Of a DNA stretch of 18,463 nucleotides, positions 1-6,052 are shown in pieces. The stretch is taken from contig JALGVQ010000027.1 of assembly GCA_025774615.1 (NCBI GenBank), forward strand, positions 1 through 18,463, given 5' to 3'. The notes under the pieces were generated by a model that was not told where the DNA came from, ran no database searches, and saw only the letters and a program-made list of their open reading frames with translations. The position numbers and the translations under genes were made by a program. Source of the stretch: a bacterium. GTDB taxonomy: Bacteria > Blakebacterota > Blakebacteria > Blakebacterales > Blakebacteraceae. Position 1 is the first letter of the stretch. Each line of letters starts with the position of its first letter.

Positions 1-397
1 GTTCACAGATCATGAATTCACCGGGACCTTGGCCCCGTCGTCCGATCGATCGCTCGAACCGGCCATCGGTACCAAATACGGCGATCCTGGCACCCCCGCT
101 GTCATTCACATAGTAGCGGCCGTCTCTACCGAGGAAGAAACCCTTCACCGTACGGAGGAACGATCGGCCCTGATAAAGGAAGGAATCAGGATGCTCCTCA
201 TCCTGATGCAGAGTAACGACCGGTTCATACCTGAAGAGTTCCCCGTCATGTTCTGGTCCACCCCTGTTCCGTGCAACCGGGATCCCCTCGTCAGTGAGCT
301 CTGTGAATGAATGTTCTGCCTCCGGAGTATCGGAACAGTTCGACAGCAGTACAGATGAAAACACCATGAGGATTATGAGCCTCGGGCACATGTTCAT
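1..397 (-). CDS. Six-bladed beta-propeller lipoprotein, N-terminal part (runs off left edge)
   Basis: This gene is read on the minus strand and is cut by the left edge of the window. The predicted protein begins MNMCPRLIILMVFSSVLLSNC, a short basic start and a hydrophobic stretch ending in a Cys at residue 21. This fits a lipoprotein signal, although Asn just before the Cys is not the usual lipobox residue. After a charged linker, a first propeller blade is visible around residues 85-130, ending in G-R-R-G-Q-G-P-G-E-F. This G-x-G-P-G-E-F motif is typical of the 6-bladed beta-propeller (NHL/TolB-like) proteins of Bacteroidota and related phyla. The start ATG at 397 has AGAGG seven bases upstream; a second ATG lies two codons later. 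Function is unknown. It is probably exported and membrane-anchored, possibly binding a ligand or protein partner. A second propeller gene fragment occurs at the right end of the window. Confidence 0.72.
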   Translation of the reverse strand, partial: MNMCPRLIILMVFSSVLLSNCSDTPEAEHSFTELTDEGIPVARNRGGPEHDGELFRYEPVVTLHQDEEHPDSFLYQGRSFLRTVKGFFLGRDGRYYVNDSGGARIAVFGTDGRFERSIGRRGQGPGEFMICE

Positions 398-462
398 CGA
401 ATGACCTCTGTATACTGTGTTCGCGATATTCCAGCGGATGGGCAGGTCACTTCGTCGGTTGG

Positions 463-530
463 CAGACCGGACTCTCCCTCCATGATACTCTTTTACCGGC
501 ATCCGGTTCCAGGTCCGGTCGGCTGGTCTG
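463..530. repeat. Nested inverted repeats upstream of the propeller lipoprotein gene
   Basis: GACCGGAC at 465-472 is complementary to GTCCGGTC at 513-520. Between them, ACCGG (495-499) and CCGGT (503-507) form a second, inner hairpin with a 3-nt loop. CAGACC (463-468) can also pair with GGTCTG (525-530). The structure sits 66-133 bp upstream of the minus-strand start at 397, so it could be part of that gene's leader or promoter region. No poly-T tract follows it on either strand. The rest of 398-560 shows no credible coding frame. Confidence 0.35.
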
Positions 531-562
531 TCAGCACGATACACATTCCATTCATTTTCCCC

Positions 563-591
563 TTTTCCGGAGTTGCGCGATTTGGTATATA
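563..591 (+). promoter_or_regulatory. Possible sigma-70-type promoter for the two-CW regulator
   Basis: A TTTTCC -35-like element (563-568) lies exactly 17 bp from a TATATA -10-like element (586-591). The -35 match is weak. The predicted start would fall near base 598, immediately before the palindrome at 602-618. If it is used, the regulator mRNA has a leader of about 200 nt that contains the strong hairpin at 684-733. Confidence 0.35.
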
Positions 592-601
592 AACCATGGT
601 G

Positions 602-618
602 GTATCACTCAGTGATAC
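602..618. promoter_or_regulatory. Perfect operator-like palindrome GTATCACTCAGTGATAC
   Basis: Eight-base arms GTATCACT and AGTGATAC flank a single central C. The site lies just downstream of the possible -10 element at 586-591, where a bound repressor would block transcription. The same GTATCAC/GTGATAC half-sites recur at 8905-8936, in the leader of the gamma-glutamyltransferase gene. The binding factor is unknown; the HTH regulator downstream is one candidate. Confidence 0.55.
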
Positions 619-683
619 TTACCTGCGTACTGCACTCTGGAATTACTAATGAATGTACCCGTTGCATTTCTGCCTTGCTGAAT

Positions 684-733
684 GGAGGGGCCGTCACTTC
701 TTGCGTTGGAGCGCGAGGAGTGACGGCCCTTTC
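684..733 (+). promoter_or_regulatory. Very long, strong hairpin (attenuator or terminator-like) in the regulator leader
   Basis: Bases 688-705 pair with 712-729 in an uninterrupted 18-bp stem with two G-U wobbles and a 6-nt loop (TTGGAG, 706-711). The stem can extend through 684-687 / 730-733 with further wobbles. The 3' arm is followed by TTTCC on the plus strand, a poor U-tract, and there is no U-tract on the minus strand. The hairpin lies between the possible promoter at 563-591 and the regulator start. It could be an intrinsic attenuator, an RNA-processing or stability element, or a repeat element. The stem is directly visible; the role is not. Confidence 0.55.
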
Positions 734-759
734 CAGCATCTGGCCCCCTGGAATATCGG

Positions 760-778
760 CGGTCATCCGGAATGACCG
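760..778. promoter_or_regulatory. Inverted repeat overlapping the upstream ATG of the regulator gene
   Basis: CGGTCAT (760-766) and ATGACCG (772-778) form 7-bp arms around CCGGA. The right arm includes the ATG at 772 that would be the upstream start of the regulator. It could be an autoregulatory operator or a small mRNA hairpin over that start, and either would favour translation from the GTG at 796. Confidence 0.4.
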
Positions 779-795
779 ATAGGGGATGTGAAACT

Positions 796-1215
796 GTGAA
801 CAGCGGCACTTTCATCGATCTGAAAGCGATACGGAAAAAACTCGATCTCAGTCAGGCCGAGCTTGCAACCCTTATCGGTGTCTCCGAGCGGACCGTTCAG
901 AGCTGTGAACAGGGATGGAGGAATCCAGGGCAGGCGGTGGAGAAGGCGGCGATCCTCCTCCTGGTGGCGAAATGGCATGGTGCCGAGATGGAAAAACATC
1001 GTTGCTGGGAATCAATTGGTTGTACTGACGAGGAACGGTCGAATTGCCTGGTCTTTCAATCACACCAGGGTCACGTCTGCTGGCTGTTGTCGGGTAACCA
1101 GTGTCGAGGCAGGGATCTGAAAACCTGGGTGGACAAGAAAGAAGCCTGCTTCGATTGTCCCTTCTTCCTGGAACTGCTTCCTGACGGCGTTCCGATCCTC
1201 ACACCAGACGCTTGA
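796..1215 (+). CDS. XRE-family HTH regulator with C-terminal two-CW cysteine domain
   Basis: A small putative DNA-binding regulator, 139 aa from the chosen GTG start. Residues ~8-58 form a Cro/C1-type helix-turn-helix (LSQAELATLIGVSERTVQ, then E-Q-G-W-R). The C-terminal half carries a spaced cysteine pattern with two Cys-Trp pairs: CW, C, C, then CW, C and finally C-x2-C followed by P-F-F. This is the layout of the two-CW module, a probable metal- or redox-binding domain attached to bacterial signalling proteins. GTG at 796 has AGGGGA about nine bases upstream. An in-frame ATG at 772 adds eight residues but has no good ribosome site and sits inside an inverted repeat. The gene converges on the corrinoid-protein gene and their 3' ends overlap by 17 bp. 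That placement suggests, but does not prove, that it controls the methyltransferase locus. Confidence 0.82.
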   Translation: MNSGTFIDLKAIRKKLDLSQAELATLIGVSERTVQSCEQGWRNPGQAVEKAAILLLVAKWHGAEMEKHRCWESIGCTDEERSNCLVFQSHQGHVCWLLSGNQCRGRDLKTWVDKKEACFDCPFFLELLPDGVPILTPDA

Positions 1216-1828
1216 CGAGCTCCACCGCACTCAGACCATCGAAGCCGTAGCCGACCGCCCCGATCTGGTTCGCGAAATCCTCAGAGACAGGAGCTCCACC
1301 GACAATGGAGTGGATCTCACCGCGAAGACCCTCCTGCTCCAGCCGTTCGATCGTCTGACCCATGCTGGACATCGTGGTCGTCAAGAGGGCTGACATCCCG
1401 ATCACCTGAGCCTCCTCCTCCAGAGCAGTCGTCACGAATGCCTCCGGAGAGACATCGTTGCCGAGATCGATCACCTCGAAACCGGCACCTCTGAGCATGA
1501 TACCGACGAGATTCTTCCCGATGTCATGGAGGTCACCCTGGATGGTTCCGATGACCACCTTCCCGCGGGAGGCTGCACCCGAGGCTGCAAGCAACGGCTC
1601 GATACGGTCGAGCCCTGCGTACATGGCTCGAGCCGCCAGAAGCACCTCCGGCAGGAATATCTCATGGATCCTGAATCGCTCTCCGATGACATCCATTCCC
1701 GCGATCAATCCGTCATCGAGGATCACCTGTGGATCGAGCTGCTTGTCGAGAGCTTCCGCAGTGAGGAGTGAGACCGCGTCATTGTCTCCGCGCTGAAGGG
1801 ATTCCGATATCCGGGTCACGAGGTCCAT
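1199..1828 (-). CDS. Methyltransferase cognate corrinoid protein (MttC/MtbC family)
   Basis: A 209-aa B12-binding methyl carrier, the usual length for this family. The N-terminal ~85 residues are the helical cap (LIAGMDVIGERF and FLPEVLLAARAMYAGL are typical). The C-terminal part is the Rossmann-like cobalamin domain with the D-x-H-x2-G signature G-D-L-H-D-I-G-K-N at 98-106; His101 should be the lower cobalt ligand. GMSALLTTTM (144-153) and GGAPVSEDFANQIGA (177-191) are further family landmarks. It should accept a methyl group from the adjacent MttB-like enzyme and pass it to a second methyltransferase not encoded here. ATG at 1828 is preceded by GGAG at nine bases. It lies downstream of the methyltransferase gene, 80 bp apart, with a strong hairpin between them. 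The expected location is the cytoplasm. Confidence 0.93.
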   Translation of the reverse strand: MDLVTRISESLQRGDNDAVSLLTAEALDKQLDPQVILDDGLIAGMDVIGERFRIHEIFLPEVLLAARAMYAGLDRIEPLLAASGAASRGKVVIGTIQGDLHDIGKNLVGIMLRGAGFEVIDLGNDVSPEAFVTTALEEEAQVIGMSALLTTTMSSMGQTIERLEQEGLRGEIHSIVGGAPVSEDFANQIGAVGYGFDGLSAVELVKRLV

Positions 1829-1846
1829 AGGGTCCGTCTCCGTAAC

Positions 1847-1887
1847 GGATCGATCCTGGCGTCCGGGATCAGGACGCCGGTCGATCC
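1847..1887 (-). promoter_or_regulatory. Intercistronic hairpin between methyltransferase and corrinoid-protein genes
   Basis: GGATCGA (1847-1853) pairs with TCGATCC (1881-1887), and GGCGTCC (1858-1864) pairs with GGACGCC (1872-1878). They are separated by a small internal loop, and the terminal loop is 7 nt. No T-run follows it on the minus strand, so a terminator is unlikely. A processing or stabilising element that sets different levels of the two proteins is plausible. Confidence 0.5.
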
Positions 1888-1908
1888 TTGATGATGTACA
1901 CTCTTTCG

Positions 1909-3366
1909 CTACTCCCGATCCGGGAGTCTGTCCAATCCGAATTTCCGGGCTGCCTCTTCCATCAACTGAACCAGCTCCTTCTCCTCCATCTCACCGAGTC
2001 CGGTGGGTTCCCAGTCGGTGATCTTCTGTTCGACTTCCCGGTGGGCCCGTTCACCGAGTGTCAGACTGCCTTCCTCCTGCCACCTGGATCGATTGGCTCG
2101 ATCGATGACAGGAGTGGGGAAATAGTGCTCCTCACGCAGATTGGTGAGAGTATGGTCGGAGATCAGAAGATGTCCATCTCTGAGCAGTTCCTCGAAGATC
2201 GGAAGTGCCGGGAAGTCGCCCCGTGGTTCGATCCCACGAGCAAGTCGGAAGACAAGCCCGCAGATATCATTGTCGAGTACGAGTTTCTCAAGGCTTTGAC
2301 AGCTCTCGAAATCGAGCATGCCGGGTCCGGAGACATTATTGATGCCTGCCAGGACCGAAAGGGTCGCGCCCATGGAAGTCTCAAGACCTGCCTGGGCGTC
2401 CAGGAGTTTGGCGTCGCTCAGAGCGCTATAGGCCTGTGTCGGCAAGCCGAGGTGTTTACCGATCTCGCTACACGCGCAGTCGATCATCTGGGTCTCGATC
2501 GCACCCATCGGAGTGGTCTCATACCGGACATCGAACGCGGCCGGAGAGCCGCCCCAGAGGGCCGGCGCACCGGGATTCCTCAGCTGGGTGAGTGCTACTC
2601 CACTCAGGGTCTCTGCGGTATGCTGCACCAGGGTCCCGACGATTGTCACTGGTGATATGAAACCGGTCAACGGCATCGAGATATATTCGACAGGGATGGA
2701 GTGATCAGCGCAGTCGAGCAGATTCTGTGATGTCACATCACTCCATTTAAGCGGGGCAGTGGGGCAGACCGAGAAGATCGTGAGCGGTTTCTCCTTCAGA
2801 TGCTCCTTCGATCCCCGTACAGCGATCTGCATATCCTTCATCAACTCGAACGACTCGATCGTGAAGGCTCCTGTCACGACCGGTTTCGAACAGTAGAGAA
2901 GGCTGAGAAAGAGGCGATAAGCGTCAGTCACTTCATCGGGGACATCGGTGGGTATGAAGGCCGTACTCTGAGAAGCGATGTTATCCATAGATGACATGAG
3001 TCTGGCATATCGGACGTAATCTCCGGTCACCGGCTTCCTCATCGTCCCCGTTTCATGGTCGAGAATGTTTATCGCCGCAGATCCGGGAGTGAAATACACG
3101 TTCTCACCCGAGAGATCGTGGGTCTCCTCACCGTTCACGTCATAGAGCCTGAAACCGGGAAGCGCGGTAGAGAGGGCGCGATCGATGATCTCATCGGTGA
3201 ACCATGCATGGTGTGCCCCGGAGTCCACTCGGGCACCGTGATCCGAGAGGAGTTTCAGAGCCTGTTGATTGTGGATCTCCATCCCGAGGGTGCCCAGGAC
3301 ATCCCTGGCTTCGGAGATGATTCGCTCGATCAGATCTTTTTCGAGGAATCTCAGTTGAGGTCGCAC
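1909..3366 (-). CDS. MttB-superfamily (trimethylamine/betaine) corrinoid methyltransferase, non-pyrrolysine
   Basis: A 485-aa TIM-barrel methyltransferase of the MttB superfamily (COG5598). It should transfer a methyl group from a quaternary or tertiary amine to the corrinoid protein encoded just downstream. The frame is continuous, with no internal TAG, so it lacks the pyrrolysine of true trimethylamine methyltransferases and belongs with MtgB-type glycine betaine enzymes and relatives. Family landmarks include FTPGSAAINILDHETG, the AFTIESFELMKDM stretch, SVCPTAPLKW and the glycine-rich ALWGGSPAAFDVRYETTPMG segment. The start is GTG at 3366 with AGGAG nine bases upstream. The terminal stop is TAG, but the protein is already full length there. 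The divergent neighbour is an AdiC-like transporter, suggesting the substrate is imported. The exact substrate (glycine betaine, proline betaine, carnitine, methylated amino acid) cannot be read from sequence alone. Confidence 0.9.
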   Translation of the reverse strand: MRPQLRFLEKDLIERIISEARDVLGTLGMEIHNQQALKLLSDHGARVDSGAHHAWFTDEIIDRALSTALPGFRLYDVNGEETHDLSGENVYFTPGSAAINILDHETGTMRKPVTGDYVRYARLMSSMDNIASQSTAFIPTDVPDEVTDAYRLFLSLLYCSKPVVTGAFTIESFELMKDMQIAVRGSKEHLKEKPLTIFSVCPTAPLKWSDVTSQNLLDCADHSIPVEYISMPLTGFISPVTIVGTLVQHTAETLSGVALTQLRNPGAPALWGGSPAAFDVRYETTPMGAIETQMIDCACSEIGKHLGLPTQAYSALSDAKLLDAQAGLETSMGATLSVLAGINNVSGPGMLDFESCQSLEKLVLDNDICGLVFRLARGIEPRGDFPALPIFEELLRDGHLLISDHTLTNLREEHYFPTPVIDRANRSRWQEEGSLTLGERAHREVEQKITDWEPTGLGEMEEKELVQLMEEAARKFGLDRLPDRE

Positions 3367-3448
3367 GATTCCAGACTCCTGTTTCAGTGCTGTGCCAGTC
3401 GCATAACGACCGCCACACTACTCCCAATCCCGATGTACTGACAAATCC

Positions 3449-3477
3449 TTCTCGATAGGACGATCTGCCACTATGAT
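3449..3477 (+). promoter_or_regulatory. Possible promoter of the APC transporter gene in the divergent intergenic region
   Basis: TTCTCG (3449-3454), 17 bp, then TATGAT (3472-3477). The -10 is good and the -35 is weak. The 136-bp region between the divergent starts at 3366 and 3503 must hold both promoters. I could not identify a convincing one for the methyltransferase side, nor a clear shared palindrome. Confidence 0.3.
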
Positions 3478-3502
3478 GGTGTCCGCTGCGGGGAGATGAG
3501 CC

Positions 3503-4825
3503 ATGGAACGGAGAACATTGGGATTCTGGATGTGCACGGCACTCGTGGTCGGCAACATGATCGGCTCGGGTGTCTTTCTTCTGCCTGCCTCCCTCGCTCC
3601 TTACGGCGGCATCAGTATCGTCGGCTGGGTGATCACCGCCGTCGGCGCGATGCTGCTCGCACTCGTCTTCGCCCGTCTGAGTCGACTGGTACCGAAGGCG
3701 GGTGGACCGTATGCGTACACGCGGTATGGATTTGGGGACTTCGCCGCCTTTCTGGTCGCATGGGGGTACTGGATCTCGATCTGGGCAGGGAACGCGGCGA
3801 TATCGATCGCTTTCACCGGGTATCTGGGAGTATTCCTGCCCAGCATTACCAGGAGCGCCATTCTCTCGGCCGGGACCGCCCTCACGGCGGTCTGGTTCCT
3901 GACCTGGGTCAACAGCAGGGGAGTGAGGAATGCCGGGATCGTCCAGGTTGTTGCGACAGCGCTGAAGCTCGTGCCGCTGGCCGCGGTCGGTATCCTCGGT
4001 CTCCTCTATCTGAGGGTTGAGAATTTCATGCCCTTCAACCAGAGCGGCGGTTCCGGATTCTCGGCGATCACCGCGACCGCCACCCTTACCCTCTGGGCCT
4101 TTCTGGGACTCGAATCCGCCACGATCCCTTCCGGGGAAGTAAAAGACCCCGGAAGGACGATCCCCCGGGCAACAATCGTCGGCACGTTGTTGACGGCAAT
4201 CATCTACATCCTGGGGACCGTAGCCGTGATGGGTGTGATCCCTCCGGAGATCCTCGCCACATCGACCGCTCCCTTCGCTGACGCGGCCAGTCTGATGTGG
4301 GGTGGGTGGGCCGCTTATGCCGTTGCGGCAGGCGCCGCGATCTCCTGTTTCGGAGCTCTCAACGGCTGGATACTCCTGCAGGGACAGCTCCCCCTGGCCG
4401 TTGAAGCTGATGGCCTCTTTCCACGGCTGTTCGGTCGACTCGGAAGCAGGGGTACACCGACAGCGGGTCTTATCGTATCGAGTCTGTTGATAACAATCCT
4501 GGTCGGCATGAACTTCACCAGAAGTCTGGTAGAGCTCTATACCTTCATTATCCTGCTCGCCACACTCACCACCCTGATACCCTATATTTTCTCAACGGCA
4601 GCAGAATTGCTCATCTTTTTTCGGGAACGTGAACGGTTTGAAGGCAGGAGGATGTGGGGTGCTGCAACCATCGCCATTCTGGCTCTCGCCTATTCACTCT
4701 GGGCGATCACCGGCATCGGGAAGGAGGCCCTGATCTGGGGAGCCCTGTTACTCCTTGGTGGTGTCCCGGTGTATCTCTTCCTTGGCAGATCCCGCAGGTC
4801 CATCGATTCCGAACAGACAGGTTGA
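3503..4825 (+). CDS. AdiC-like APC superfamily amino acid/amine transporter
   Basis: A 440-aa inner-membrane transporter with about 12 hydrophobic segments, the length and pattern of the basic amino acid/polyamine antiporter group (AdiC, PotE, CadB). By recall-based comparison with E. coli AdiC, the residues known to shape its pocket line up at a constant offset of four: G-N-M-I-G-S-G (17-23, helix 1 break), Tyr89, Asn97, Trp198, Glu204 and Trp289 match AdiC Tyr93, Asn101, Trp202, Glu208 and Trp293. AdiC Ala96 and Cys97 are replaced by Ser92 and Ile93, so the substrate may differ from arginine/agmatine. GGGGAG lies seven bases before ATG 3503. The gene is divergent from the MttB-like gene, so it may import the methylated substrate or exchange it for its demethylated product. 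Its stop codon lies in the first unit of a 35-bp tandem repeat. Confidence 0.9.
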   Translation: MERRTLGFWMCTALVVGNMIGSGVFLLPASLAPYGGISIVGWVITAVGAMLLALVFARLSRLVPKAGGPYAYTRYGFGDFAAFLVAWGYWISIWAGNAAISIAFTGYLGVFLPSITRSAILSAGTALTAVWFLTWVNSRGVRNAGIVQVVATALKLVPLAAVGILGLLYLRVENFMPFNQSGGSGFSAITATATLTLWAFLGLESATIPSGEVKDPGRTIPRATIVGTLLTAIIYILGTVAVMGVIPPEILATSTAPFADAASLMWGGWAAYAVAAGAAISCFGALNGWILLQGQLPLAVEADGLFPRLFGRLGSRGTPTAGLIVSSLLITILVGMNFTRSLVELYTFIILLATLTTLIPYIFSTAAELLIFFRERERFEGRRMWGAATIAILALAYSLWAITGIGKEALIWGALLLLGGVPVYLFLGRSRRSIDSEQTG

Positions 4826-4883
4826 ACCGGGCGCGATTCGATTCCGAACAGACAGGCTGAACCGGATCGGATTCAGTTCCGAA
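4800..4883. repeat. 35-bp tandem repeat (about 2.4 copies) across two convergent stop codons
   Basis: Units begin at 4800, 4835 and 4870 (partial). The best-conserved 28 bases (4803-4830 and 4838-4865) differ by a single T/C change. The third, partial unit GATTCAGTTCCGAA (4870-4883) matches the second at 12 of 14 positions. The transporter's TGA (4823-4825) lies in unit 1 and the convergent lipoprotein gene's TGA (4873-4875, minus strand) in unit 3. No stem-loop terminator was seen here. Confidence 0.8.
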
Positions 4884-6018
4884 AGCTGGTGATCGATTCC
4901 ACGAGCGATTCATCGAAGAGGAACACAGCCTCACCACGATCGAGGGCTTTTCGGGACGCCCGATTGTAGATCTCGAGGAAGAGGCGGTAATCGTCGGGAA
5001 TGGTACGCAGTACACGGAGTCCGAGATGTCGCTCGATCGTGGCGATCATGTTGGAACCAAGTATGTATGCGGGACCCTGATAACCGGTCAGCCAGTACGC
5101 CAACAGTTCGTCCTGATCCAGCTCTCCCGCAAGGCCCTTTCTGATGTCTGTTTCCGCCCGACGGTAGATCTCCGGCAGTTTGGGCAGCAGACGGTCCCAG
5201 TCGCGCGCGATCCCCCGGGCGTTCTCATCGGGAGCTGCCCGGTACTCTTCAAGATGATCGAGTGGACGGTTTATAAGCCAGGTGGCCATGCCCTCGGCTG
5301 CCAGCAGCCCGACCATGTCGATACGGGAGGCATCCTTGAGGTCCTTCATACCGATACCGGCAGCATTCGAGAAACCGGTGTGATGCAGTTCGTGGGCGAA
5401 GGTTTTCAGAATGTCCGGGATGTTCAGATCCCCATCGCTCGTAAGCGGCATCTGCAGCAGATCGTAGCCGTTCACGTCACCGACCGAGAACGCGTTCGAT
5501 CCTCCGAAGAGGACAATATAAAACTCGTTGGTGATATCGGCGTCGCGGGGCAGGTAACGGCGTGCCAGCCTGATGGCCGCCTTCCGGGGATCAGCTTCTT
5601 TCAGAGCCTGCAGTTTCTCCCGCAATCGATCACGGTCGGCGAGCGCGGAAGACCAGAGTTCCCGTCGCTTCCCGAAGGAGGTCAGCGCTCCCGCTTCATC
5701 TGTCAGGGGTTGATCGGTCGGTTTCATACCCGCCGCTTCGAGTATGAAGTCATAGAATATTTCCTCATCCCACTCCCTGAAGCGGGCCCAGTGCCGGATG
5801 ATCGCCTGACATCCGAGTGAGGAAGCGATCTGATCGAGAAAGTGGCTTCGGAGAACGGAATCCGAAGCTTCGGACGCGGCGAGATCGAGCCAGTCGATCA
5901 TGAGTTCCGCTGTCTCGAAGTCGATGGTGACCACGTTTTCGGTCCGGCACTTCGAGCAACAGCCCTGTGGCATCAAAAGGATCAGACAGGCGATCGCGAA
6001 AACCTGGATTCTATTCAT
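4873..6018 (-). CDS. Putative zinc-dependent peptidase lipoprotein (DUF5700-like)
   Basis: A 381-aa exported protein. The N-terminus has a basic start, a hydrophobic stretch (residues 6-17) and then G-C-C, which fits a lipoprotein or other exported signal although the residues before the Cys are not a standard lipobox. The key motif is A-H-E-L-H-H-T-G-F, giving the zincin signature H-E-x-x-H at 209-213. Glu242 in AAEGMATW, about 29 residues later, is a good third zinc ligand (gluzincin-like). The overall shape resembles the DUF5700 putative zinc-peptidase family. It follows the FabH-like gene on the same strand after only 34 bp, so the two are probably co-transcribed, though a functional link is not obvious. 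No clear ribosome site precedes ATG 6018. Its 3' end reaches into the 35-bp tandem repeat. Substrate unknown. Confidence 0.75.
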   Translation of the reverse strand: MNRIQVFAIACLILLMPQGCCSKCRTENVVTIDFETAELMIDWLDLAASEASDSVLRSHFLDQIASSLGCQAIIRHWARFREWDEEIFYDFILEAAGMKPTDQPLTDEAGALTSFGKRRELWSSALADRDRLREKLQALKEADPRKAAIRLARRYLPRDADITNEFYIVLFGGSNAFSVGDVNGYDLLQMPLTSDGDLNIPDILKTFAHELHHTGFSNAAGIGMKDLKDASRIDMVGLLAAEGMATWLINRPLDHLEEYRAAPDENARGIARDWDRLLPKLPEIYRRAETDIRKGLAGELDQDELLAYWLTGYQGPAYILGSNMIATIERHLGLRVLRTIPDDYRLFLEIYNRASRKALDRGEAVFLFDESLVESITSFRN

Positions 6019-6052
6019 AATGCGCCATTCGGATCACAGTGGAGAAGGGCGA

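Noticed and set aside
401-782. Small plus-strand open frames at 401-592 and 573-782
   Set aside because: They lack ribosome sites and recognisable features, and they overlap promoter, palindrome and hairpin elements.
598-795. A cobalamin riboswitch or other known riboswitch in the regulator leader
   Set aside because: I looked for a B12-box-like sequence and a multi-stem core and saw only one long hairpin.
1909-1911. The TAG stop of the MttB-like gene as a pyrrolysine codon
   Set aside because: The protein is already of family length (485 aa) and the known pyrrolysine site is internal. Read-through would add only about 30 residues before a TGA, and no pyl genes are in the window.
1888-2655. 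A 255-codon plus-strand open frame opposite the methyltransferase gene
   Set aside because: The minus-strand frame is a clear MttB-superfamily protein with a ribosome site; the antisense frame shows no family features.
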